A stretch of 64,000 nt of DNA from Streptococcus pneumoniae (GTDB lineage: Bacteria; Bacillota; Bacilli; Lactobacillales; Streptococcaceae). How positions within the stretch are numbered: the first letter of the stretch is position 1; each line of letters opens with the position of its first letter. The translations under genes and the position numbers were made by a program. Of this stretch, positions 29,263-37,874 are shown piece after piece. Under the pieces are notes generated by a model that was not told the DNA's origin, searched no databases, and saw only the letters and a program-made list of their open reading frames with translations. Location of the stretch: assembly GCF_001347015.1 (NCBI RefSeq), contig NZ_CFGI01000006.1:62001-126000 (forward strand), given 5' to 3'.

Positions 29263-31647
29263 CTATTTGTTACTTTCATCTTTACGTTTAGTAAACACAA
29301 AGAATGATGCTAAAGTTGTTAATAACCCAACCACAGTCATACTCATGTCCGACGCACTCCCCGTACGTGGCAATGTTGGTTTTTCCTCTTTTGGTGGCTT
29401 AACTTGTTTTGTTGGTTTCACCATTTTTGGTGGCTCAACCGGTTCTGTTGGTTTCTCCACTTTTGGCGATTCCACTGGTTTTGCTGGTTTCTCCACTTTT
29501 GGCGGTTCCACTGGTTTTACTGGTGTCTCCACTTTTGGTGGTTCAACAGGTTTTACTGGTGTCTCCACTTTTGGTGGCTCCACTGGTCTCGTTGGTGGCG
29601 TTGGTTCTTTCAAGTCAGGCTTAACCGGTGGGGTTGGAGCTTTTGGTTCTTTCAAGTCAGGTTTCACTGGTTTTTCTTTATCGAACTTGTTTGGTTCTTT
29701 TGGAGCAACTCCTAATGGTGTTGGTTCTTTAAGTTCTGGTTGTTTTGGTTCAATCGGTGGAGTTGGTGGCGTTGGTTTTGGTGTTTCAACCAATTCTAGT
29801 TTCGGTTTCACTTCAATATATTCGTCAACGATAGCCGTGTTGATTCCGAATAATTGAGTGAATGGGACGGTTGCACCAAATTCCAAATAGAAGCCATCTT
29901 CTGTCACTTTTATAACACCTGCACCCCTGTACTTGTAAGGTGATTCTTGGTTATCCCATACCGGGTTTCCACTGTTAATTTCATCTAATGTTTTATCAGC
30001 ATAAATTCCATCACCATGTTTATCAACAAAAGATTCATTCAATTTGATAAATGAAGCATTATGAATAGCATACACAATTTCACGATAGGTACTAGGCCAT
30101 TTATTCACATTGGATCCATATTTGTTAGTCATATAATCTTTGACTTTTTTGAAACCATCTTTTTTGTACTCTTCTTCATCTTTTTGGTATGCTTGTTTCA
30201 ATTCTGCTTTTTTTGTCCCCCACTCTTGACGTTTAGCAGGGTCACTCAACAATCCGCCGGGTTTTGATGCTGTTTCGATGTCTACGTTATACAGTTTCTT
30301 AAATTCGTCATTTAAGTATTCCTCATAAACTCCTGATTTCCCATAGAATTCTTTAAACATATCCTTATTGTCTGCAAAATTAGACGAGTTCCAAGAATAA
30401 TCGTTCCATCCTGTATTCATAGAGCTTACTGCGAACATGATTGGTTTTTCTTTTGTTGGAATCACTTTCGTTCCATCTTCAAGATATAGAGTTGGTTTCA
30501 TACGAACTCTTGTACTATATCCATGTTTTCTGAAATCACCATAGATTGATACTGAAATAGTTGGATCGTAGGCAGGAGAAATTTGCATTGTATCAACAGA
30601 ACTACCAGTCTCTAAGACAGTGTATTCATAATCAATACGTGTGACTTTTTTCTTATCGTATGTGGTGTTCTCTAAGTTTGTGTAAGTCACGGTAAACGGT
30701 CTATCTTTTTTGGCAATGACAGGATATGTGGTGATATGTGGGTCTTTGCCGTATTCTCGATAACCTGTTACTGTTTCATCCCATCGTTTGATGATCTTAT
30801 CTGTCAAATTATTTTTTGCTAATGCTTCATCTGATAATTGGTCGCTACTCAACTTTTTATGATTTAGTTTCCAAAAACTTCCGTCTTTCTGAGTATATTT
30901 CAACATTGCTAAAGCACCAGTATCACCAGTATCTTTAACTTCTATGCTGATTTTAGCATTTGGTTCTTTAACGAAAATCAAATAGTTTTTTTCTTCGCTT
31001 GCAAAACGACCTGGTTTCTTCGATTCTTCTTCGAATTTTTTCAATTTTTCGTTATATTCTGCTCTACGTTTATCGTTTTCAATTTTATCAGCAGCTTCAT
31101 TAGATTTAACTTGTTTATTATATTCTGCAAGTTTTGTATTGTATGTTGCGAGTTTAGCGTCATAATCAGCTTTGGCCATATTATAGTCAGTTTGAGCTTT
31201 GTCATAGGCCGCTTTATCTTTTTCATATTGTGCTTTTTTAGCGTCCCACTCAGCTTTAAGTTTTTCGTATTCAGCTTTTACCTTGTCCGCCTCAGCTTTT
31301 TGTTTATTGTATTCCGAAAGGTCACTTTCGTATTTTGTAAGTGTCTCTTTGTTTGTAGCTAACGCTTTGTCATATTCAGCCTTCGCCTTATCGTACTCAG
31401 CCTTGTCCGCTTCATATTTAGCCACACTTTCATTGTAGGCTTTAAGTTCTACTTCATATGCTTTCTTATCTAATTCATATTTTGTTGTTTCTGCCTTATA
31501 CGTAGTTAAAGCCTTGCCATAACTATCAGACTCGTTTTGTTGAATGTTTGAAGATTGGTCAGAAGCTTCAACTGTATGTACCCCAAATAAGATAGCAGAA
31601 GTTAAGCATGCGCTTGCTAATCCAAATTTTACTGAGTTTTTGTTCAT
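29263..31647 (-). CDS. LPXTG-anchored surface adhesin with GbpC/antigen I/II-type domain
   Basis: 794 aa. Signal peptide about residues 1-28 (KFGLASACLTSAILFG, cut near VEA). Residues ~45-190 form a charged coiled coil with tyrosines spaced seven apart (YDKAKAE YDKALAT), like the A region of antigen I/II. Residues ~200-580 match a GbpC/Spa variable domain (VWDNQESPYKYRGAGVIKVT). Residues ~590-755 are proline-rich repeats built on PVEPPKVETPVK. LPRTG at 759-763, a hydrophobic segment and KRKDESNK form the sortase signal for SrtA (37131). It probably binds host glycoproteins or glucans. The shorter ATG start at 31647 is preferred to an upstream GTG. Confidence 0.9.
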   Translation of the reverse strand: MNKNSVKFGLASACLTSAILFGVHTVEASDQSSNIQQNESDSYGKALTTYKAETTKYELDKKAYEVELKAYNESVAKYEADKAEYDKAKAEYDKALATNKETLTKYESDLSEYNKQKAEADKVKAEYEKLKAEWDAKKAQYEKDKAAYDKAQTDYNMAKADYDAKLATYNTKLAEYNKQVKSNEAADKIENDKRRAEYNEKLKKFEEESKKPGRFASEEKNYLIFVKEPNAKISIEVKDTGDTGALAMLKYTQKDGSFWKLNHKKLSSDQLSDEALAKNNLTDKIIKRWDETVTGYREYGKDPHITTYPVIAKKDRPFTVTYTNLENTTYDKKKVTRIDYEYTVLETGSSVDTMQISPAYDPTISVSIYGDFRKHGYSTRVRMKPTLYLEDGTKVIPTKEKPIMFAVSSMNTGWNDYSWNSSNFADNKDMFKEFYGKSGVYEEYLNDEFKKLYNVDIETASKPGGLLSDPAKRQEWGTKKAELKQAYQKDEEEYKKDGFKKVKDYMTNKYGSNVNKWPSTYREIVYAIHNASFIKLNESFVDKHGDGIYADKTLDEINSGNPVWDNQESPYKYRGAGVIKVTEDGFYLEFGATVPFTQLFGINTAIVDEYIEVKPKLELVETPKPTPPTPPIEPKQPELKEPTPLGVAPKEPNKFDKEKPVKPDLKEPKAPTPPVKPDLKEPTPPTRPVEPPKVETPVKPVEPPKVETPVKPVEPPKVEKPAKPVESPKVEKPTEPVEPPKMVKPTKQVKPPKEEKPTLPRTGSASDMSMTVVGLLTTLASFFVFTKRKDESNK
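29400..29640 (-). repeat. Tandem repeats encoding the proline-rich stalk
   Basis: About eight imperfect 30-33-nt units encoding variants of PVEPPKVETPVK. Such in-frame repeats are prone to copy-number change, which would alter stalk length. Confidence 0.75.
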
Positions 31648-31757
31648 ATTACTCACTCTTTCTTAGAACGATTTAGAGAAAACTTAGTTTCTTTTGATTA
31701 TTTATTTTCCAAACTTAATACATATACAATAAATTTACTTAAATCTAATTCATCTGT

Positions 31758-32396
31758 TTATTTACTATTTCGAGCTTCTTCCAAAATCTTAGCAATCTTG
31801 GTCGTCAACAGGTCGATAGCCACTGTATTGCTGACTCCCTCAGGAATGACAATATCCGCATAACGCTTGGTTGGTTCGATAAACTGATGGTACATGGGCT
31901 TGACCACACCTAAATACTGGTCAATAACGCTATCAAGACTACGGCCACGTTCTTCCATATCGCGCTTGATACGACGAATAATGCGCACATCATCATCCGT
32001 ATCCACAAAAATCTTGATATCCATCAAATCGCGCAGACGCTTGTCCTCCAAGACCAAAATCCCCTCAACGATAAAGACATCTTGAGGCTCCTGACGATAG
32101 GTCTTGCTACTTCGTGTATGCTCTGTATAGTCATAAGTCGGAATGTCCACTGGACGCCCAGCTAACAATTCCTTAATCTGCTCGATCATCAAGTCTGTAT
32201 CAAAGGCAAAAGGATGGTCGTAATTGGTTTTGACACGCTCTTCAAAGGTCAAATGAGACTGATCCTTGTAGTATGAATCATGCTCAATCATGGAAATCTT
32301 TTCATCAGGAAAATGCGATAAAATGGCTCTTGAAACACTGGTCTTACCACCACCAGAACCACCTGTCACTCCGATAATGATTGGTCTATTTTGCAT
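31758..32396 (-). CDS. udk: Uridine kinase
   Basis: 212 aa. P-loop [14 protein letters not shown] at residues 9-22, substrate motifs EHDSYYKDQ and YDHPFAFD. Phosphorylates uridine and cytidine for pyrimidine salvage. No hairpin follows before the adhesin gene, whose 110-nt leader region shows only A/T-rich sequence. Confidence 0.96.
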   Translation of the reverse strand: MQNRPIIIGVTGGSGGGKTSVSRAILSHFPDEKISMIEHDSYYKDQSHLTFEERVKTNYDHPFAFDTDLMIEQIKELLAGRPVDIPTYDYTEHTRSSKTYRQEPQDVFIVEGILVLEDKRLRDLMDIKIFVDTDDDVRIIRRIKRDMEERGRSLDSVIDQYLGVVKPMYHQFIEPTKRYADIVIPEGVSNTVAIDLLTTKIAKILEEARNSK

Positions 32397-32510
32397 GCTA
32401 TCCTCCGTTTTTTTATCCGTGGTCTATTCTATCACATTTTTGGCAAAATTTATAGTCTGGTTTTGGATAGTTTAGGGGAAACAATTCTAATCCCTACACC
32501 CCCAGTTAGA

Positions 32511-33389
32511 CTAGCTAAAAACCTTCCTTGGCTTGTAGAGATTATCTCGCTTTTCTAGAATGGCTAGCAATTTGTCATCCTCAAAGGCAGCCAATTCTTG
32601 ATCTGTTTGGTCGAGCTCGATAAAACGACCAAAGCGTACTTCTGCAGCCTGTTCTTGAGTTAAGAAAACTTTGACAAGGTCTCCTGTCCCAATCTCTAAA
32701 GGATGGAGAAAGTCCAGTTGACCAGCCTCTACTTTTTCAGCAATTTCTTCCAAGGTCAGTGAATCTTCTAATTGCAAACCAGCTGCACTAGTTCGAGTCA
32801 AATGAGACATATGAGCCGCATAACCAAGCTTTTCTCCCAAGTCAACCGACAAGGTACGGATGTAAGTTCCCTTACTGCATTTCACACGAAAAGTAAAACG
32901 TGCAAGGTCGCCTTCATAAGAAATCGGACTTGTCCGCTCAAATTGATAAATGGTCACCTGACGTTCTGGACGCTCCACTTCCTGACCAGCACGCGCATAC
33001 TCATAAAGCTTGCGACCATTGACCTTAACCGCAGAGTACATAGGTGGAATCTGAGTAATATGCCCAGTCAGACTAACAATCGCTTCATTGACAAGTTTTT
33101 CATCCAAGGGCGATAAAACAGGTGTCTCTGCGACCACTTCCCCACTGGCATCCTCAGTCGTCGTGGAATAACCCAGAGTGATTTCCCCCTCATAGACCTT
33201 GCCCTCGTCCTGCATAAACTCGACCATGCGTGTCGCCTTGCCAACCGCAATCGGCAAAACACCCACCACATCCGGATCCAAGGTCCCACCATGACCAATC
33301 TTCTTTGTTCCCAAAATCTTACGCAGTTTAAAAACCGCATCATGCGAGGTCATCCCCGCTTCTTTTTTTAAGTTGATAATACCGTTCAT
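32511..33389 (-). CDS. truB: tRNA pseudouridine-55 synthase TruB
   Basis: 292 aa. Catalytic Asp in [14 protein letters not shown] near residue 40; KxxGxTSHD-type start ([12 protein letters not shown]). Modifies U55 in the tRNA T-loop. Starts 9 nt after the DUF2130 gene, so probably co-transcribed with it. Confidence 0.96.
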   Translation of the reverse strand: MNGIINLKKEAGMTSHDAVFKLRKILGTKKIGHGGTLDPDVVGVLPIAVGKATRMVEFMQDEGKVYEGEITLGYSTTTEDASGEVVAETPVLSPLDEKLVNEAIVSLTGHITQIPPMYSAVKVNGRKLYEYARAGQEVERPERQVTIYQFERTSPISYEGDLARFTFRVKCSKGTYIRTLSVDLGEKLGYAAHMSHLTRTSAAGLQLEDSLTLEEIAEKVEAGQLDFLHPLEIGTGDLVKVFLTQEQAAEVRFGRFIELDQTDQELAAFEDDKLLAILEKRDNLYKPRKVFS

Positions 33390-33398
33390 TTTTGCTTT

Positions 33399-34673
33399 CT
33401 ACTCCCCCTTCAGCGCTTCAAACTTAGCTTTCATTGTTGGATTTTTTCGAGTTAGTTTTTTTACTGAAACGTCTTCCAATTTGTTATTAGCTAGACGGAG
33501 TTGGTTTTCAGATGTTGTTAGGAATTTCTTGACCTCTTCCATGCGTTTGATGGCCTTGTCGATTTCATCAATAGCTTTACCAAAGTTGGTCGAAGCTGAA
33601 TTATAGTTCTTAGCAAAAGCTAGCTTAAAGGCATCCAAGTCTTCTTCAAAGTGCGTAATATCAATATTTTGCTCACGAACCAAGGCCAACTCCTGCTTGT
33701 ATTTTAGGGAATTAAGCGCCGCATTTCGCAAGAGCCCAATCAACTGAATAAAGAATTGAGGACGAACCACATACATCTTTTCATACTCATGGCTGACGTC
33801 TACAATCCCTGTGTTAAAGTAGTCGTTATCAGCTTCAAGCATGGTCACCAAAACCGCATACTCACAGTTCTTCTCCCGACGGTCCTTGTCTAACTCCTTG
33901 TAAAAATCTGCATTCTTGTGCTTCTTCTCTGTTCCGTCAGCTTCATTCTTCATCTCAAACATGATGGAAATGATTTCAACACCATTTTTATCACACTCAC
34001 GGAAGATAAAGTCCCCCTTAGACCCACGCGCAGAGACCTTGTTATCCTTTTCAAAGTAAGCATTTGGAAAGGCGAAACTACGGACCTTGTTAAACTCACT
34101 CTCTGCGTAGTGTTCCAGACTTTCCCCGATAGCTTTTGTAGATTGTTGAGCTTTGAAATTCTTGTAAAATTCGACTTGTTCACTTGCTGCTTTGAGCTGG
34201 GCTTCGTAGTTTTGCTTAACAGAAGCAAGAGAGAGTTCGTTTTCTTTTTCTTGCAAAAGAAGTTGATTTTTAACCTGGTCTCGTTCTTTTTCTAGGTCAG
34301 AAAGGGTCTTTTGCAGTTGATTTTCATGCTCCAAACGCAAGGTTGCCAATTGGTTCTCCAAAGCCTGCACTTCCTTGTCCTTTGCTAATAAAGCCTGATG
34401 GCTTGTCTGTTCAACCTCTTTCTTGGCCAATTCTTTTTCTGTATCAAAGTTTTGGATTTGACTCTGCAGTTGCGCAATTTCTTTGTCTTTTTGAGCTAGT
34501 TTAGACTGTTGTTCATTCATGGCCTTTTGCTCAGCCAAGGCCAGTTCCTGCTTCATCCGATCGTGCAATTCCTTATCAAACTCTGCTGTTCTCACTTGGG
34601 ACAAAAGTTCGACATACTGACTTTCATTTACTGTAAAGACTTCCCCACAGTTGGGGCATTTGATTTCGTTCAT
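33399..34673 (-). CDS. DUF2130 coiled-coil protein
   Basis: 424 aa. N-terminal CPNCGEVF knuckle, a long coiled coil (about 30-190, Q/K/E-rich), then the DUF2130 domain (ESEFNKVRSFAFPNAYFEKD, IMFEMKNEADGT), which resembles RmuC/restriction-endonuclease-like folds. Function unknown. A cytoplasmic DNA-associated role is conceivable from the fold but is inference. Confidence 0.85.
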   Translation of the reverse strand: MNEIKCPNCGEVFTVNESQYVELLSQVRTAEFDKELHDRMKQELALAEQKAMNEQQSKLAQKDKEIAQLQSQIQNFDTEKELAKKEVEQTSHQALLAKDKEVQALENQLATLRLEHENQLQKTLSDLEKERDQVKNQLLLQEKENELSLASVKQNYEAQLKAASEQVEFYKNFKAQQSTKAIGESLEHYAESEFNKVRSFAFPNAYFEKDNKVSARGSKGDFIFRECDKNGVEIISIMFEMKNEADGTEKKHKNADFYKELDKDRREKNCEYAVLVTMLEADNDYFNTGIVDVSHEYEKMYVVRPQFFIQLIGLLRNAALNSLKYKQELALVREQNIDITHFEEDLDAFKLAFAKNYNSASTNFGKAIDEIDKAIKRMEEVKKFLTTSENQLRLANNKLEDVSVKKLTRKNPTMKAKFEALKGE

Positions 34674-34723
34674 ATCGTTCCTCTTTCTAGACTTCTGTAA
34701 CCATTATATCATGCCTGAGGGAA

Positions 34724-34755
34724 AATCAAAAACAGTGAGTCGAAACCCACTGTTT
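34724..34755 (-). terminator. Terminator of the metY-type gene
   Basis: AAACAGTG (34730-34737) / CACTGTTT (34748-34755), then TTTTTGATTTT on the minus strand. Confidence 0.8.
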
Positions 34756-34767
34756 ATATCTTTTACT

Positions 34768-36048
34768 TTAAATTTTTTCCAATGCCAAGCGCAAATCTTC
34801 GATCAGATCATCTACATTTTCAAGTCCGATTGACAAACGAATTTGGTTTGGTGTGACACCTGCTGCTTCTAGGTCTTTTTCTGACAACTGACCATGTGTT
34901 GTAGTCGCTGGATGAACAACAAGAGACTTGGCATCTGCCACGTTTGCAAGGTCAGAGAAGATTTCTAAATGATCAATTACCTTGCGTGCTTCTGCCTCCC
35001 CACCTTTGACATGGAAGGTAAAGATGGAACCCACACCTTTTGGCAAGTATTTCTCAGCCAAAGCATGATAAGGACTATCTGCAAGTTTTGGATAATTTAC
35101 CTTTTCTACCTTAGGATGCTTGACGAGAAAATCAACAATTTTCTCTGCATTTTGCACATGGCGTTCGACACGAAGAGAAAGGGTTTCCAGTCCTTGGAGT
35201 AACAAGAAGGCATTAAATGGTGACAAGGCCGCACCTGTATCACGGAGCAATTGAACACGAACAGCGATAATAAATGCTGCTGCACCTACATCACGAGTAT
35301 AGCTCAAGTTATGATAGCTTGGGTCTTCCTCAACAAATTGAGGAAATTTCCCTGAAGCCGCCCAGTCAAAATGACCGCTATCGACAATCACTCCACCAAT
35401 AGTCGTACCATGCCCACCGATAAACTTAGTCGCAGAGTGAATGGCAATATCTACACCATGAGAAAAAACGTTAATCAAATAAGGTGTGGCAAAGGTATTG
35501 TCCGAAACGAGTGGAATCTGGTGTTTATGAGCAATCTCAGCCAATTTTTCCAAGTCAGGAATGTTAATCAAGGGGTTGCCCAAGGTTTCAATCAAGACAA
35601 GTTTGGTATTGTCATTGATAGCTGCTTCCACTTCCTCCAAATTATCCACATCGACAAAGGTTGTTGTGATCCCATAACGAGGAAGGGTTTCTTTCAAGAG
35701 ATTGAAAGTCCCACCGTAAATAGTTGATGCTGCTACAACATGGTCACCAGCATGGGCAAGTGCCAAAATCGTATAAGTCACTGCTGCCATACCTGATGCT
35801 GTTGCAAGAGCTCCGACACCACCTTCTAGAGCTGCAATTCTTTCTTCAAAAGCAGCCGTTGTAGGATTGGTGATACGAGTATAAATGTTCCCTGGTTTCC
35901 TCAAGGCAAACAGATCGGCACCTTCCTGCGTGTCATCAAAAACAAAGGATGTTGTTTGATAAATCGGCACTGCACGAGACTTAGTTGCTGGATCAACTAC
36001 TTGCCCAGCATGTAGTTGCAAAGTTTCAAATTTAAAATCACGAGTCAT
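34768..36048 (-). CDS. metY: O-acetylhomoserine sulfhydrylase / cysteine synthase
   Basis: 426 aa, PLP-dependent Cys/Met metabolism enzyme. The start (FKFETLQLHAGQ) and PLP-lysine block HSATKFIGGHGTTIGG place it in the MetY branch. It makes homocysteine from O-acetylhomoserine and sulfide and may also make cysteine. It stands alone with its own terminator. A MET-box half-site (TATAGTTT at 36062-36069) lies just upstream, hinting at MtaR/MetR control. Confidence 0.9.
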   Translation of the reverse strand: MTRDFKFETLQLHAGQVVDPATKSRAVPIYQTTSFVFDDTQEGADLFALRKPGNIYTRITNPTTAAFEERIAALEGGVGALATASGMAAVTYTILALAHAGDHVVAASTIYGGTFNLLKETLPRYGITTTFVDVDNLEEVEAAINDNTKLVLIETLGNPLINIPDLEKLAEIAHKHQIPLVSDNTFATPYLINVFSHGVDIAIHSATKFIGGHGTTIGGVIVDSGHFDWAASGKFPQFVEEDPSYHNLSYTRDVGAAAFIIAVRVQLLRDTGAALSPFNAFLLLQGLETLSLRVERHVQNAEKIVDFLVKHPKVEKVNYPKLADSPYHALAEKYLPKGVGSIFTFHVKGGEAEARKVIDHLEIFSDLANVADAKSLVVHPATTTHGQLSEKDLEAAGVTPNQIRLSIGLENVDDLIEDLRLALEKI

Positions 36049-36162
36049 AAGGCGACCTCCATATAGTTTGATTAAGGATATTGTAGCACTATCGACCTAT
36101 CTTGACTAATACCTCTTTTCTATATTTTGATATAAGGAGTGGCTATTACTTCTTACAAAATC

Positions 36163-36187
36163 GAAAAAAGCACGAATCAATCGTGCT
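36163..36187 (-). terminator. Terminator of the formate/nitrite transporter gene
   Basis: AGCACGA (36169-36175) / TCGTGCT (36181-36187), 5-nt loop, TTTTTTCG on the minus strand. Confidence 0.9.
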
Positions 36188-36194
36188 CATTTCC

Positions 36195-36992
36195 TTAATC
36201 TACATAAGTATCTTCATTTTTATTGAGGAAGGCATATGGAAGACCCATCAAGAGGCCTCCTCCGATAAAGTTTCCAACGAAGGTTACACCCCAGTGGCGA
36301 AGCATATTTCCAACACCGAAATTAGCAATTGAGTCAGCAGCAACACTGAATTTCACAATCGCGAAAGAAGCAAAGTTCGCCGCAATGTGCTCGTTTGTTA
36401 AGAATACAAACATGTAAATCGCTGACAACACAAGCCAAAGTTTGGCACCACCATCTTTGACCAAAACAAATGAAAGAATCGCAATATTAACGAAAATATT
36501 TGCCAAAATCGCCTCAAGCAAGACTAATTCATTTGAGCGGCCTAACTTCATCTCAACAACACCTGAAATAAAGCTATCGTGAGTCAGATGTGCATAGGCT
36601 GCTGAATGAGCAAAGCCCCAACCGGCTATCAAGGCCCCGATAAGGTTGAACAAGGTACAGTAAAGTAAAATCTCAGCTGTTTTTCTCCAAGAAATTTTTT
36701 TCAAGAAACTACCTGCAGTCAAGAACATCATGTTTGATGTTACCAACTCGGCATTCAAGAAAACAATGTAGGCCAATCCCCAAGCAAAGACAAAGGGGAA
36801 GAGGAAGCGTCCACTACCTGGCGCCATTTTATTAATCAAGTCAGCCCCAACTGCACCTGCAGCAGTACTGAAGGTTAAAAATGCACCTGCGAACATAGAA
36901 CGAATCGCATACTTAAATTTGCTTTGACTATAAAGACTTTCTTTCTTCTTGCAAGCAAATTCAATCTTTGAGATAAATTCTGAAGAAACCAT
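36195..36992 (-). CDS. Formate/nitrite transporter (FNT) family channel
   Basis: 265 aa, six hydrophobic segments. FNT pentamers pass formate, nitrite or hydrosulfide; in fermenting streptococci formate from pyruvate formate-lyase is the likely substrate. FNT features include RSMFAGAFLTFSTAAG near the start and a C-terminal NFIGGGLLMGLPYA. A cre-like site near the promoter fits catabolite control. Confidence 0.92.
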   Translation of the reverse strand: MVSSEFISKIEFACKKKESLYSQSKFKYAIRSMFAGAFLTFSTAAGAVGADLINKMAPGSGRFLFPFVFAWGLAYIVFLNAELVTSNMMFLTAGSFLKKISWRKTAEILLYCTLFNLIGALIAGWGFAHSAAYAHLTHDSFISGVVEMKLGRSNELVLLEAILANIFVNIAILSFVLVKDGGAKLWLVLSAIYMFVFLTNEHIAANFASFAIVKFSVAADSIANFGVGNMLRHWGVTFVGNFIGGGLLMGLPYAFLNKNEDTYVD

Positions 36993-37021
36993 AATAAACT
37001 CCTAAATCTTTTTTCTTGATA

Positions 37022-37060
37022 ATTATATCACAAACTTTAGAATTAAGGAAGCGTTTTCTG
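37022..37060 (-). promoter_or_regulatory. FNT gene promoter with cre-like site
   Basis: Minus strand TGATATAAT (-10 at 37022-37027). A cre-like GGAAGCGTTTTCTG (37047-37060 as read on plus) overlaps the -35 zone, a position where CcpA would repress. Confidence 0.65.
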
Positions 37061-37090
37061 TATTTCATAACAGTTTATTTTTATGAAAAT

Positions 37091-37127
37091 CTTAAAAAAT
37101 CAGTGAAATCATGGATTTCACTGATTT
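37091..37127 (-). terminator. Terminator of gyrA-srtA
   Basis: A 14-bp perfect stem AAATCAGTGAAATC / GATTTCACTGATTT (37097-37110 with 37114-37127), then TTTTTT on the minus strand. Confidence 0.93.
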
Positions 37128-37130
37128 GTA

Positions 37131-37874
37131 TTAATAAAATTGTTTATATGGTTGATTAAAAGCTGTTAGGATTTCATCAGATGTTTGTGAATAATCTTTT
37201 GTTTCTTTCAAATCGCCTTTTACAATAATACGTTCTGTAGCAGCAAGGTCTTCACAGGTTACTAATGTGATTTCATTGACCCCATCTCTATCATCAACTT
37301 CATCAACACGATCCGGTGTCACACGTTTGACTTCACGGATTTCATAGGTATAAACTTTATTTTTATCAGTTAGATAAATTTTCATACCATTTTTAGCATT
37401 ATCTAAAGGAGAAAATAACATTTTATTAGCATTATCGACCCCAAAAATATGATGACTAGCTAGACTATAATTTCCTTCTCCCATTACTTGCTCGCGTTTC
37501 ATTGTACCAGCGCCGTAGAAGAGATTAACATTATCAAGTCCTTTAAAAATCGGCAAATTCATTTCCAATTCAGGAATTGCAATTCCCCCAATAACTGGTA
37601 ATTTTTGAGCATCCCATTGAGAAGCTAGAACAGCTTCCGAAGAAATCGCTTTGACCGAATCAAAATCAAAATTTCCTTCTGTATCCTGATTTTCTTCTAT
37701 TTTTTCTTTTGATACCTGGCTAACTTGATACTTATTGGTATTCCAGACCATGAAAATATTTCGAATTTGCGCATTAAAAATCAAAGTCAGTGACAGTAAT
37801 ATCAGAAATCCTGCTAGGATATTTGTCAGCAGATTTTTTCGTTTGTTTTTCTTTTTATTATTTTTTTGAGACAT
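37131..37874 (-). CDS. srtA: Sortase A
   Basis: 247 aa, membrane-anchored transpeptidase. N-terminal basic segment and one membrane helix (about 14-34), then the catalytic barrel with His141 (LASHHIFG), Cys207 (TLVTCEDL) and Arg215 (ERIIV). It cleaves LPXTG and links proteins such as the adhesin at 29263 to peptidoglycan. Its ATG overlaps the gyrA stop (TAATG), so the two are translationally coupled. Confidence 0.97.
   Translation of the reverse strand: MSQKNNKKKNKRKNLLTNILAGFLILLSLTLIFNAQIRNIFMVWNTNKYQVSQVSKEKIEENQDTEGNFDFDSVKAISSEAVLASQWDAQKLPVIGGIAIPELEMNLPIFKGLDNVNLFYGAGTMKREQVMGEGNYSLASHHIFGVDNANKMLFSPLDNAKNGMKIYLTDKNKVYTYEIREVKRVTPDRVDEVDDRDGVNEITLVTCEDLAATERIIVKGDLKETKDYSQTSDEILTAFNQPYKQFY

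Noticed and set aside
29400-29640. Regular repeats considered as a CRISPR array
   Set aside because: Units are contiguous, in frame and encode PVEPPKVETPVK variants; no unique spacers and no cas genes.
29216-29857. Long plus-strand ORF rich in G, F, S and T repeats
   Set aside because: Antisense shadow of the proline-rich repeat region of the adhesin; no ribosome site, and the repeats explain the open frame.
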